From NCBI GenBank assembly GCA_021399435.1, contig JAJTUP010000016.1:992001-1056000 (forward strand): DNA of 64,000 nucleotides, given 5' to 3'. Positions 10,349-21,347 of this stretch are shown in pieces (the stretch's first letter is position 1; each line of letters starts with the position of its first letter). The notes under the pieces are model-generated. The model made no database searches. It was not told where the DNA came from and saw only the letters and a program-made list of their open reading frames with translations. Source of the stretch: Diaporthe sp. PMI_573 (taxonomy: Eukaryota; Ascomycota; Sordariomycetes; Diaporthales; Diaporthaceae). The position numbers were made by a program, and so were the translations under genes.

Positions 10349-13256
10349 TTTGTTGAGCTGGAGTTTTTGAAGTGGTGTAATTTCACCTGGTTGAGTGGCT
10401 CTTGTATGATGGCATCAATGTTTGTGGATGGTGAAATGAGGAGTTATCAATAATACGTGATTAGGAACACGTGTGACAGATGGACACCTTTGGAATATAT
10501 ATGCCACGACCCGGGCCCGATTTGTCAGTCCCAAGTAGGCAAGCTTTCTCGAGGAGCATTTGGCATCTGGCATCTGGACCCACTCATCATGCGGCTAAGG
10601 CTCGCAATGGTGACATTGACGGATCCACAATGCAGTTGACTTGTGTTTAATCCTCCTCGGTAAATGCCGATCCCTGCTGCTGCATAATCCAGTCTGCGCC
10701 ATGTATTTTTCTGTTCAGCCCCATGGTTACACGAGCTGGCGGCTATATGTCTAAACATGCACATGTTGCCCAGCAGCATTCAATTTTAATTTCCCTGACC
10801 CGTGGTTTTCAAACAGGATCTGACCGCCCAACACGCGAGCCAGAAGCTGTCCAGCGTGGCAGATGCGCCGTATCGCAAGTGTGCTCGCGCCACAGGCCCT
10901 CAGGTGTGCTGGGCTGGGCATGCAAGAGAACAGGGTCATCAACCTGGCCGAGAACCATCATACCTGAGTCGCCATTGGTTTGGATCAACCGTTGGAACTC
11001 CACCATGTACAGCAGTAGCCGACTACTAGCCAGGAACAAGCCGCCGGATCGGAACGTGGGACTTAGCAAGAGATGAATAATCTGACGCGATAGTTGATCC
11101 GGCAATATACGATGACCATAACAATCCCGCCGAGCGAGGGCACGTGTGATGCAAATTGATGAATAAGCCTTCATTCGGCCGAATGGGAGCAGGTGAATAC
11201 TTTCCCCAGGATGCAACAACCATTAGAAAGCCTCGTGGGAAGAACTGGATAGTCCGCAAACCTCAAATGTGTTACGTCATTCGATCGAGCATTCGATCGA
11301 GCACATCGCGTTTCTCTGCCGGGGCATCATGACTCGCGATCGGACAAGCTTGCCAGATCAGGGCAGTTTGGGAGACGGACTACAGTAGAAACCCCGGACC
11401 ATTGAGCTTGGCACCAAACGGCTGGTTCCTTTGACCCCTGCTCTGTTCATGGGGGCCATCAAACACCCGGCATGGTGGATTGAGTAGATACCTAGGTATA
11501 AGTGAAATATCTAAGGCTCTGATTCCTTTGATTCCTCGCATGCAGCTAGACCCTGTTCTTATATTCCAGTCTGGGGTGAATGATATGGTGTCAAAAATCA
11601 AAATCACATCTGAACGCATCCAAATACGAGGGCATCAGCGACCGCCGGGAGCAAGTGATCCGCAATAAATATGTGGCTACCTATTGTTCCTTCGGTCTCT
11701 TACCTGTGCAAGGCACGGCAACATACTCCTTTACGGATCATGTTTGTGCGAACACCCAGCGCACGCTCAAGGAACGTCAAAGCTGCAAGTCGTGACTATG
11801 TCAGGCAAAGCTACTAAGCACTCCAACAAAACCACGGTGATCTCCTGACACTCTTCATCCAAGAGTCCTCGATGGGTTGTATTTGGTGCTGATTTCCCAT
11901 TTATACTTAGCTCTTTGAGGCGCTCGCCCATCAACAGGTTCCCCATCCCCTATGTCTGTTTCAACAGTCTTGGTGTAATCCGGAGATACTTTTGAATAAA
12001 TGTCGAGCGGCACCCCACGTCGCAATTCTCAACGGACTGTTTGGGGACTGAGTTTTTCAAGCCCAGTTGCTGGAGCCAGTCGGAGAAAATGCAGACAGTA
12101 AAAGTCCTCCTAAACGATGTCTTTATGTCTGGTGCCCCCACCCTCAAGGACACTCTTCATTCTTGCTAAATCACTACCCAGCTGATATGGTCGTGTGATT
12201 TCACATGCAGTCGTTCGGGAATAAGGGAGCTCTTGCCACCTCAAAGGGCGTGACTCCACGCAGGTAAGCAAGTGCTAAAACAGGCCTCGGAGAAGCTGAC
12301 AGTAAGAAACTGTTGACAAGCAGGGTGTATTGTCAAGATTGCCTCACCAAGAGAACAGGCTGTCAGTACGAGGTTCAAACTCATGGCGCAATTTATCGAT
12401 CGAGAATAAGCACACTATGACAATGCGAGATGTTCCGCGGCTGCCGACTGAGCGCCGGTCTCGGTGAGGCAAAGTACAAACTTAATCCGTTTGGTTCTGT
12501 AATACACATACAATTAGCTAAGATCAACCTTCTCAGCGAGCTGCTAATAAGCACCAAATCCCGAGTTGTCTTTGCTGTTTTCCATCTGATGCTCTCCTCA
12601 GATATCTTGAGTTGTTCTAATTGTAGCATCCACTTGCCAATTCTGCTTCGCAAATTCTCACCAGGCTCCAATTCATTTGGCGTCATCGGAGAGTTTATGA
12701 CAGGTCACAAGAGCAAGGAGTCATCATTGAAAAAGAAGAGTATGCAGACAACAAAACCTCATGTGATATACTGTGAGGAGGCCGCAAAACAACTCTGAGG
12801 AGCCGTGCCGGAATCTTGCAATTACGAGGTTGTACAACACGCAGACTGTGGACGCAAAAATGGAAAGTATGCACGCCTTAATGTCTTGGGCTGCAGCGGA
12901 TTTCGAAGTGGGGAGTAAGGCGGGCAGACAAGTAATGGAATGACTCAATGAGCGAAGAGCAATTGACAATTCGTGCATGATTCCGCGGAACGTTTGCGCG
13001 TTTGCGCGGGGCCCGGCCCGGTGCGACAAACAATTCTCTAACATTACACCAGCATAGTAACTGTGCAATAGGGTAAGAAGATGATAGCGCCGCCACTAGC
13101 CTGGGTCTTGGTCCCGTAACTAACAGTTCGGACTCATATATCTGTGCCAAAACGACTCTTGATATTGCCAACAGCAAAGTCCAAGACTATCCGAGGCTGT
13201 ACCTCTCGATTCATAGTAGCCTCATCCATCTAGTCGTCCTTGCACACGCATCCACA
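10349..13256. other. Long non-coding spacer (2.9 kb)
   Basis: Several open frames overlap here on both strands, none with a recognisable domain or splice-consistent extension. A short tandem duplication of CATTCGATCGAG lies near 11279-11301 and a TACCTAGGTA palindrome at 11489-11498. Part of it is the promoter of the PaiB-like gene. Confidence 0.5.
11489..11498. repeat. TACCTAGGTA palindrome, copy 1
   Basis: Perfect 10-bp palindrome, one of three identical intergenic copies in the window (also 23111 and 25074). Confidence 0.5.
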
Positions 13257-14009
13257 ATGTATCTCCGAGCTGCACACGCCGAGCATCACCTCCCGACTCT
13301 CCGCTCCCTGATCCGCGCCAATCCCTTGGGCATCTTCACCACCGCCATCGACTCACCGAAATATCCTTTCCTGCAGTCCAGCCACATCCCCTGGATCCTC
13401 GATGTCCAAGATGAAAGCAGCGAGACCGAACTGGGTGTCCTGCGCGGCCACATGGCCCGGGCAAACCCTCAGGCAAAGTCACTGATAGAACATCTCAGCG
13501 CCAGCGATAAGAACTCGCCAGGCCCGCGCAAGCTCGAGAGGGACGTCATGGTCCTCTTCAACGGGCCGGCGCACCACTACGTGACGCCCAAGTTCTACGT
13601 TGACACGAAGCCCGCAACGGGAAAGGTGGTGCCGACGTGGAACTACGCGGCAGTGCAGGTGTACGGCAAGCTCAGTGTCTACTACGACACCAAGGACCAG
13701 TCCACCGACGCCTTCCTGTCCAAGGCGGTCGCGGACCTGTCGCAGCTCGCCGAGACGCAGATCATGGGGTACGAGCGGCCGTGGAAGGTAGAGGACGCGC
13801 CGGGCAACTATGTCGACCTGCTGAAGAAGGCCATCATCGGGATCGAGATCGAGATCACGGACATGGGTGGGAAGTGGAAGATGAGCCAGGAGATGAAGGA
13901 TGGTGACAACCAGGGCGTCGAGGACGGCTTCAACGCCCTGGGCACTGATGAGGGCAAACAGATAGCCGAGATGGTGAGGTCGCGGAGGAAGGGGGGGCAG
14001 AAAGCTTGA
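13257..14009 (+). CDS. PaiB-like FMN-binding split-barrel protein
   Basis: Single-exon gene of 250 residues that starts MYLRAAHAEHH, the typical start of PaiB-family proteins. Characteristic blocks follow: LGIFTTAIDSP, LRGHMARANPQ, VLFNGPAHHYVTPKFY, VVPTWNYAAVQVYG and ETQIMGYERPWKV. The family (FMN_bind_2) folds as a flavin-binding split barrel. It was named after a Bacillus transcriptional regulator, but fungal members have no proven regulatory role and may be flavin-dependent enzymes. Length fits the family and every block is present. The C-terminus is basic. The gene is convergent with the pectate lyase, with about 260 bp between stop codons. Confidence 0.88.
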   Translation: MYLRAAHAEHHLPTLRSLIRANPLGIFTTAIDSPKYPFLQSSHIPWILDVQDESSETELGVLRGHMARANPQAKSLIEHLSASDKNSPGPRKLERDVMVLFNGPAHHYVTPKFYVDTKPATGKVVPTWNYAAVQVYGKLSVYYDTKDQSTDAFLSKAVADLSQLAETQIMGYERPWKVEDAPGNYVDLLKKAIIGIEIEITDMGGKWKMSQEMKDGDNQGVEDGFNALGTDEGKQIAEMVRSRRKGGQKA

Positions 14010-14267
14010 GACAGCACACACCACTAATTACACTCCACTTCGAACCAAAAGAAGTCCTTTCGCAGGCACGTGGTTCTGATTGCGCAATATTTTGGTCCAG
14101 TCATGGTTTGTTGAAAGAATATATTCAGGAATGCCGGTGCTATGTACGCGGATTGGTAAGGTGTATGTATGTACTGTGAAAGAAGATGGCAAAAGCCTAT
14201 GCCGCTGCGATGCCCCGAGCCAGAGCCCAACGTTCAAGTTGTTCTTTGCTCTCAACACTTAGTGCGT

Positions 14268-15043
14268 CTAGCACTTGCCCCCCTTGGTCGGCTCGCAGTC
14301 GCCCTCTGCCTTGTCACAGCCGGTGTAAGCCTGGCACTCGGTGACACCGCTGTCGAAGCAGTTGTTGGAGTAGGTGGCCTTGTCACCGTAGTTGGTGTTG
14401 ATTCCCATCAGCTCACCACCGTTGTGGGCAGTAGTGCCCTCCATGTGGACAGTACGCGCGCAGTTGCCCTTGCAGTTGCCGCACGAGCGGTAAACCTTGC
14501 CGTAGTCTTCAGCGTAGAAGTTGACAATCTTTTTGAATGGCAGTCAGTCTCGGGTGTTGCGATGTTACGAAAGGGGATTCATGGTTTTGAACCTACGTTG
14601 ACGGTACCACAGCCGTTGTGCTGGATGACCTTGTCGCTGGCGCCGTAGGCGCCACCACCGATGATGTTGGCGGTGCCATCGCCCTTGATGGAAATGGCGT
14701 CCTCGCAGACGTCCTCGAACCACACGTACTCGAGGGTGCAAGAGCCCTTGCAGTAGACACCCTCAGCCTGGTCCTTGCCGATAATGACGTTCTTAAGAGT
14801 GGCGCCCTCCTCGAGCACGAAGACGGTGTCGGCCTCTCCACCCTCGCTCTGGCCACCGCAGGCACCAGATCCACGGTCGTACTTGACCCACCCGGCATCG
14901 AAAGTCTCGCCAGCTCCGATGTACTGGGGCTCGGTAAGGGACTTGGTGCCAGTAGAGGAAGGCAGGCCGCCGTCATAGCCCAGACAGGCCATGGCCGATG
15001 GGAGGGCGGCTGCGAGAGCAACGAGCTTTGCTGAGGAATGCAT
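14268..15043 (-). CDS. Secreted pectate lyase, polysaccharide lyase family 3
   Basis: Exons 14597-15043 and 14268-14528 flank a 68-nt intron (GTAGGT...AAAAAG), giving 235 residues. Residues 1-19 are a signal peptide ([19 protein letters not shown]). The mature chain is a PL3 parallel beta-helix, with [41 protein letters not shown] and, in exon 2, the family signature [19 protein letters not shown]. Numerous paired cysteines match the PL3 disulfide pattern. The enzyme cleaves polygalacturonate by calcium-dependent beta-elimination, producing unsaturated oligogalacturonides; it acts outside the cell on plant middle lamella. Length is normal for PL3 and the gene looks intact. A TATA box lies about 200 bp upstream. 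Confidence 0.95.
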
Positions 15044-15245
15044 TGTAGATGTAGTAAGGGGAAGTGTGTCTGTTGGACTGGTAGCAAGTGACGTAAGAAC
15101 CGTTCGACGGTCTAAAGAATGTATAAGTTGAAAGTAGTTTAGTGCTTGTAAAAGAGAGCAGATTCAAAGACAGACCCCTGGTCGTTGCTAGTAAGGCTGG
15201 ATGATGAATAGGTAGTCGATGCCGATTACCCGGGCCAACATGGCC

Positions 15246-15253
15246 TTTATATA
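15246..15253 (-). promoter_or_regulatory. TATA box of the pectate lyase gene
   Basis: On the minus strand this reads TATATAAA, about 200 nt before the ATG at 15043. The interval contains no minus-strand gene, so it most likely serves the pectate lyase. Confidence 0.45.
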
Positions 15254-16230
15254 CGCTCCTCTTCAAGAGGCTGCCGTACCTTTGTCCTTCGCAGTCCAAC
15301 ACATTGCGAGGCCACCAACAACCCACAAGCCAGCACTCATGATGCCTGCAAAATTAAAGGAAGGTTACGGGACCCGGGCCAAGAGAAAGCCAAGAGTTGT
15401 TTCTGCGTTTTCTTGGTAGGCAGTCCGGCTGACAACGCGGCTCCCGGGTCCACCTTATGTTCCTGATTGAATAAATACCAAGACTTGCGCCGACTTGGCA
15501 AGGGGCAAACGAACGTCTTTCCACCAATGCGCCGGGATGCGGGCGGGATCACCACTTGAAACGATCCTGGCCCCCGCGGTGGCCTGCGTCCGAAACCCAT
15601 CTCGGCGTCTAGATGTTTACAACCTATGTAATGAGAGCCGCGTTATACGAGGGCGGAAGTGGGAGTATTCGAAAGGAGTGAGCCACAACACCAAATATTC
15701 AGGGGAATGTGGACATCAATGGTCAGCCTGGGCGTGATCCACCAGGGGCGACTCGACGGTGAGCAGAATTTCTCGAGGAGTTACATGCCAACTGTTGGAG
15801 TCCATTCACGCCATTGTAAAGATCCCACAGGCCAGCACCCTGCTCACCCATTCGGGCAGGAGCTACGAGTGCCGATCACCACGTGCACGACATATGCGCA
15901 TGTTCAGTTTGTGTTTGTGCTTATCTTGTGGGGAAATGAGTGCGATGCGCTCCATTCATAACGTCCATTCACTTGCTATGCCCCATAGGATCGTCGGGCA
16001 CGTGCATGTCGGTGATGAGCAAGGCCCCGATAGACTGGATCGGGTCGAGATGCGCTTGGAAAAATATTCTAAAGTTCAGCTGCGGACCTCCGTCGACAGG
16101 ATAGGCAAATATGCAGGACGATCAGGTCCCGTGAGAGGCTCGCCAAAAAAATATCATGTACGCTCCGTGCTATCTTTACCACATGACCATGGAATATCTC
16201 CACCCGGCTTAGGTCTCTGCCTGATCAGCA
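15254..16230. other. Non-coding spacer
   Basis: Distal promoter of the pectate lyase and 3' flank of the hexokinase. No supported gene. Confidence 0.5.
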
Positions 16231-17879
16231 TCATTGTTTTCCAATGTACTTCCCGCCGTCCCGCACCCCCTTCAAGTCCCCGGCGCGGATGTTTGCCATT
16301 GTCATGGACGTGATAATTGCGGCGCCAATTCCGCTTCCATCTTCTGCGCTTGTGATAGTGATTGGATCGCTCTCCCGGCCCGCCGGCCAGTCAAGGATCT
16401 CGGCCAGCGCTTCGGCCCATCTTGCCTTGAACTTCGGATGCTTATTTGCAACGCTGCCATCGGCTGCTACGTGACCTGAGCGAACAGCCTTCTTCCTGCA
16501 AATGGCAGCAATGCCACATGCGCATAGCCGCGCACCGCGTACCGCAATAACCTCTGCGAGTAATCGTGAGAACTCAACCTCTGCGGGTGTTGGCTCGAAC
16601 CCAAGAACCTCCTTGTAGCGAGCCAGATGAGCATCAAATGGGTCGTTCTCCAGGCAGGAGAGGAACCCCGTGTCCATGCAGTAAGTCTCCTTCAACCTTG
16701 GGAGGTCGCGGCCCTGGAAAAGGAGCCCTCGCTCGTGCAGGTCGAGAATGACGAGGCGGAAAAGCTCTCCCAGGTACAAGCCAGCGCTCATCTTCTCGAA
16801 CGCCTGCTCGCCGGTCTTGGCAGACTCGTTGTCGATTTCAATGTCATACTTCGTCCTGGGCAAGACGCGGTGGGAGTTGTCGAACGCGCCGTACTCACAG
16901 TTGATTGCGAAAGGGAGCTCTGGAGCCAGCCCGTAGCTGCTTATCTTTGGTATGGAGCCGACGTTGTCCATGTATGCTGCATTGCATCCGGTCCCAAAAA
17001 TTGCACCAATGATGGTTTCGGGGTCCCTGTACGCCGAGGCGATCATCGCCCCAACCGTATCGTTGATCAATGCGATGATCCTGACTGGTAATTTCCGCCT
17101 TGAGAAAGCCTCGCCTAGCTGGATGACCACGTCTTCCTGCTCGACACCCTCGATATCGAACCCTTTTGTCCAGGTCACAAGTCTACCTCTGTCAATGTAA
17201 TCTTGTTGTACCGGATATGAGAATGTGAAACCCAGCGGTAGTCTGTGGAAAGGTCAGTGAAGAGCCCATATTTTCCTCATTTTCGATACTTACGGTTCGT
17301 CTTCGGTGCCTTTCAATTGATGCTTTTCGAGGAAATCCTTCAGAGAGTCCGCGATCAGATCCCAGAGCTGGTCCGCAGAGCCTGTCTTGGTCTCTTGTGG
17401 CACCTTGTACGAGTCCTGCACAATGTCTGTATCATGATCATTGCCCTTAAGGGTGATCCAACACACCCGCAAGTTTGTACCCCCGAGGTCAACAGTGAGA
17501 AATTGTCCTTTCTCTTGTCCACTTGGGAATCCAAACACCCACGTCGGATACATTGCCCGTGTCATGTCAGCACCGAGCATACTCATGGACAGCCTTGAGG
17601 GTAAACATGGAAACCCACAATGTTTTGGAAGTCCTTCTCTAATCCCTCGGCGAGCTCCTTCTCGAACCGGTTAACTAGCATTCCGGCCGTGATGGTAAAT
17701 GCTTCCTTGAGATTTTGGAATTCATTTTGGAGTGTTGGCGGAAGCGGCACTATTGATTTGGACCGAGTGTTTCCATTCACGGTTGGGACAAACTCGGTCT
17801 CGTCATGCCCTGTCTCCTCAAACACGGGCTCAGAGAGTCCCATGTTTCCCGATCGCATCGCTGCTACTTTTGCCGTCAT
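16231..17879 (-). CDS. Hexokinase-family sugar kinase with an abnormal first splice acceptor
   Basis: The inferred exons 17619-17879, 17294-17556 and 16231-17242 give 511 residues. Hexokinase blocks are complete: LTVDLGGTNLRVCWITL (phosphate 1), LGFTFSYP (sugar binding), LINDTVGAMIASAYRDP with the catalytic-base Asp, GAIFGTGCNAAYM, INCEYGAFDN, FEKMSAGLYLGELFR and EDGSGIGAA (adenosine motif). The second intron (51 nt, GTAAGT...CCACAG) is normal. The first runs from a GTGGGT donor, with a CTGAC branch point, to ACACGG where AG would be expected; joining there restores NI-AMYPTWVFGFP, as in homologues. No AG in the region restores the frame. The gene may therefore be impaired, use a rare acceptor, or contain a sequence error. 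I start at the first in-frame ATG (17879). Confidence 0.8.
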
Positions 17880-18044
17880 CTTGGCTGACGTTAAAACCCC
17901 CAAAAGGGCAATTGTGTGTATTCTTGTGATGCGTTCAACCAATGACGAGTAGACGTGCAGCAGATGTGGCCAAAGGAAGTGCGAGGTGAGGGGTATTCGG
18001 CAATTCCAAAATTCGTGATAGCCTCAGAACCGGACCAATGCCCA

Positions 18045-18055
18045 TGATATATAAA
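18045..18055 (-). promoter_or_regulatory. TATA-like element upstream of the hexokinase
   Basis: ATATATAAAC on the plus strand reads TTTATATAT on the minus strand, about 170 nt before the start codon and between it and the CRE palindrome. Confidence 0.3.
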
Positions 18056-18132
18056 CAGAGCGTCCTCATACGTAGCCGATGGAGTTGTTATGACCTACGT
18101 ACCCATTTGCTGCCAACTTTGAGTATTGACGT

Positions 18133-18140
18133 TGACGTCA
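18133..18140. promoter_or_regulatory. Perfect CRE palindrome upstream of the hexokinase
   Basis: TGACGTCA, the consensus site of ATF/CREB-type bZIP factors, lies 254 bp before the hexokinase ATG. A single 8-mer can occur by chance, so function is inferred. Confidence 0.35.
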
Positions 18141-19252
18141 CATCGATGTCTGAGGTTGATCCATGGAATACCACAGGCCCACCGGATTTGATGGAGTTCT
18201 TGCTCCGTTGGCTCCACTCTTTTGAGGCTATACCAATTGCCTACCCAAAGCTTTGGGCAAGCTGATGCAATTCAGCGAGAGAATAGTCGTTATCGACTTC
18301 AGTCTAAAGCTATATGTTGTCCACTACTCCTCAGTCACATGTCACATCTAACTTACCTTCCAGTTGAGCATAATACATCTGCCAGCTTCCGTAGACTTCC
18401 CTTCTCTTCTGCCTCGATATTCCATGGCGTATGTGATGACTCCCAGCTATCGGGTGCTGTCAGAAATTTGTGAACCGACTTGATCGTCAGAAATCACCCA
18501 CAGTATCGACCGACATCGAGAGACTGTTCAACTAAAGGGAGACTTCATCAGAGACTCGTTCTGGCCAGTGCGTTCAGTTGCCCCAACTCATGAGAGACAA
18601 TTTGGGAATCTAACAAATTACTGGCCATAAATTAGGTGCGGCGATGTCAAGTCGTCGAAAGTTGATATATTACACGTCGTATAGATGGAGCAACCCTCGG
18701 GTGACACCGTGACATGACCCAAGGGGTAAATGCTCCGAGACCCACAGAATTTGCCTTGCCCACAATTTCTACGCTGCTTTTCACGCTGGATTGGCTCACT
18801 GCCAGAATAAAATGGCCTTGCTCCGCCACATACCGCCCCGTATCAAGTAGATATGTATCCCTCGTAGCCCTACAGGCTTCCAATGTTGACAGGGATTGGC
18901 ACGGTTTTAAGCTCGAGGCGTACAAATCATTCATATTTCAGCGAGTGCCGATATGCGTCTGTCCCGGATGACTGTGATTGAATAATTCGCGAAGAGTTTC
19001 AAACCCGAAACCGCCAGAACAAGACGGAAGTGAGGCGATGCCATTTCTGGCCTCGTGTTCCGGCCACTACATGCGTTCAAATCTGGATTGACGCAGGTGA
19101 TTCCAATGACGTTGTGAGATGTGTCGCATACATACTTAAGGATTGTCACGGGCAATGTTCGGGTAGATTTAGGGACTTCATGCTTCTATTCTGAGCTTCA
19201 TCCTCAACTACGACTTACACATTTTCAATTATATGCGAGACGGCGTGGTCAC
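18141..19252. other. Non-coding spacer
   Basis: Between the hexokinase promoter and the amidase stop. No convincing frame or repeat. Confidence 0.5.
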
Positions 19253-21109
19253 TCAGCTGTCCAGGCCCATCCCCCCGACTTCCCAAGCAGCCGCGGCAAA
19301 GAACAATGTCTCCTCATCCCACCTACGCCCGACCATTTGCATTCCAATCGGCAGCCTGCCCTGCCCGTCTTCAGTCTTACCCCAGCCCACAGGGATGACA
19401 AGGCCGGGGTGACCGGTGAGATTGAACGGGCAAGTGTTCCACGTATTTCCCAGCGCAAGCTCGTACTTTTCTGCGACGCTCAAGTCGGGACTGAGGTGTT
19501 TCATGCCCACCGTCGGGTTGCACGGGGTGACAAGCACGTCAAAGTCCGCCAGCGCTGCATCGTATGCGGCTCTTAGCTCGTGCACGTGTGTGACTGCCTT
19601 GCCCCTCGCGGCGGGAGGGAACATGTCCTTGTTGCGCTTGAAGAACTCGCCACTGATGAGTGTGCTCACGACTGTTGGGGCTGACTTGTTCATGGTCTCG
19701 TACCACTGCGCATCCGGCTTTGCGGGCACAGGATCGGCCATAGGCCAGCTCAGGCAGTCCGGCGGCCTGTCGTAGATGAACACATCCGCCATTTCGGGCC
19801 CTTCCGTCGCCGTGAAGATTGCGGACCCCATAGCATGCATTGGAATCCTCACCTCCTCGACCGTGCCGCCGAGGGCGGCGAAGCGCTGACCTGCCTGCTT
19901 GACGACGGCGGCCACCTCCTCGCTGAGCTGGGGAGCGGACCACGCCTCTTTGAGTAAGCCGATACGCAACCCCCGAGCAGCTGTCGTCAGATTCCAGCTC
20001 CCGCTTGCCTTACGTGCCTCGATAGCTTCATCGAGTTTTCCATGATAGTATTTCACGTTCTGCCGCAGAGGGGTCTCAGGAGTCATGCGCGGATCGAGCC
20101 CGTCCCAGCCCGCCAAGACTGTGAGTAGCAACGCGGTGTCGCGTACGGATCCGGCCATCGGTCCACAATGGTCGATCATGGGGTGGAGAGATGCGATTCC
20201 CGTATAAGGGACCAGGCCGTGTGTTGGCTTCAGGCCGTAGATCCCGCTGTACGCTGCTGGCTAGATGGTCTGTCAGATTGTGGAGCGCCAAGCTCGGCGG
20301 TAGGACGCTCACCATGCGAATGCTGCCTCCCTGATCACCTCCAATGGCAAGATCAACCCCTTCTCCCAGGTCTTCATCAGTAATTGTTTTCCTGCCCTCC
20401 TTCTCCCTTTGCCTCTTGACACTCTTCACCCCAACCAAAGCCGCGCTTCCAGAGCTACTGCCACCGCACTCGTAGCCCTTCAGCCAGGGGTTGTCGACAG
20501 GTCCAGTGGCGCTGCTGAAGCTCAATGCAGACAAACAATAGTTCTCGCATGTCGACGTGCCCGTGATCGTGCCCCCAGCCTCGAGCACACGGCTGACGAC
20601 GGGGGCGTCAATGCTGGAGATAGGGTATGGCTTATCCTTGGAAAGATGAAAAGGCTGCGTCCCGCCCGTCATCGGTATTCCTGCAATAGACACATTGTCC
20701 TTGACCGCTATGGTCTTGCGGGATAAGAGTCCTTCCGCGGAAGGTCTGATTGTGGTCTACGACTCTCAGCTCGGCCCCGAGACCTCGATCGCGCCGCTTG
20801 TGGGAGGACTGTTTGTGGGTAGAGAGGTGCACGAACCCTATAGCTCCACCCGTTCAACGGGTTCTCGGACGGAGATGGTCGCATGCTGGCCCGCTCGCCT
20901 GTGCCGTCGGTCGTCTGGATGAGCGGGTGGTGATACGGTGGCATCGCTTGGACCGTCTCTATGTCGGAGATGGCAGCCCGCAGGAGATCGAGGTAACCTG
21001 CCTCATCCTCAGGTTGCACTTGGAATCCCAAGGAGGATGCTAGATTCCGAAATGCATCCTTTGACACAGTGCTGCTAGAATGTTTTTGAGCAACTGGACG
21101 ACCATCAAA
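19253..21109 (-). CDS. Amidase-signature family hydrolase (5' end unresolved)
   Basis: Exons 20837-21109 (5' limit uncertain), 20313-20756 and 19253-20260, with introns of 80 and 52 nt, read about 574 residues. The Ser-cisSer-Lys machinery is present: Lys in TIAVKDNVSIAGIPMTGGT, the Gly-Ser run in CGGSSSGSAALV, and the nucleophile region GGDQGGSIRMPAAYSGIYG. Splicing restores WSYRTTIRPSAEGLLSRKT and SIRMPAAYSGIYGLKPTHG. Family members hydrolyse carboxamides to acid and ammonia; fungal relatives include acetamidases, but substrate cannot be read from sequence. Upstream of GTG 21067 the frame stays open and still looks coding (FDGRPVAQKHSSSTVSKD), yet no in-frame ATG precedes it before a TAA near 21190. 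A short spliced first exon, or loss of the start, must be assumed. Confidence 0.85.
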
Positions 21110-21321
21110 CTTGACCCGGGGAAATTTGGTTGTGCTCGGGATACATACTACTTCTCGCCGGCGAGTCTTGCAGACATATTATCGTTGAGACTGATACAGA
21201 GATGAATGGTCTTCCGCCTTCGTTCTTTGTCAAATAAAAAGGTGGTGTCCACCGGCTGCCCAGTTTCCCATTTCGAAGAGCCGCCACGATAAGAACGCCA
21301 CGCGTATCTCGCCCGTCCCCA

Positions 21322-21347
21322 ATACCGATGCCGGTACCCCGCGGCGC
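21322..21347. repeat. 26-bp dispersed repeat, copy 1
   Basis: Identical to 26877-26902 in the same orientation, with core CCGGTACCCCGCGGCGC. Flanks are also alike (GCCCGTC on the left, GCAAC and CGGGCA on the right) and form short inverted arms. Confidence 0.7.

Noticed and set aside
10809..11219. 136-codon minus-strand frame
   Set aside because: Overlaps a plus-strand frame of similar length and has no domain or splice-consistent extension.
13479..14024. Minus-strand frame over the PaiB-like gene
   Set aside because: Antisense shadow of a well-supported family member; no domain of its own.
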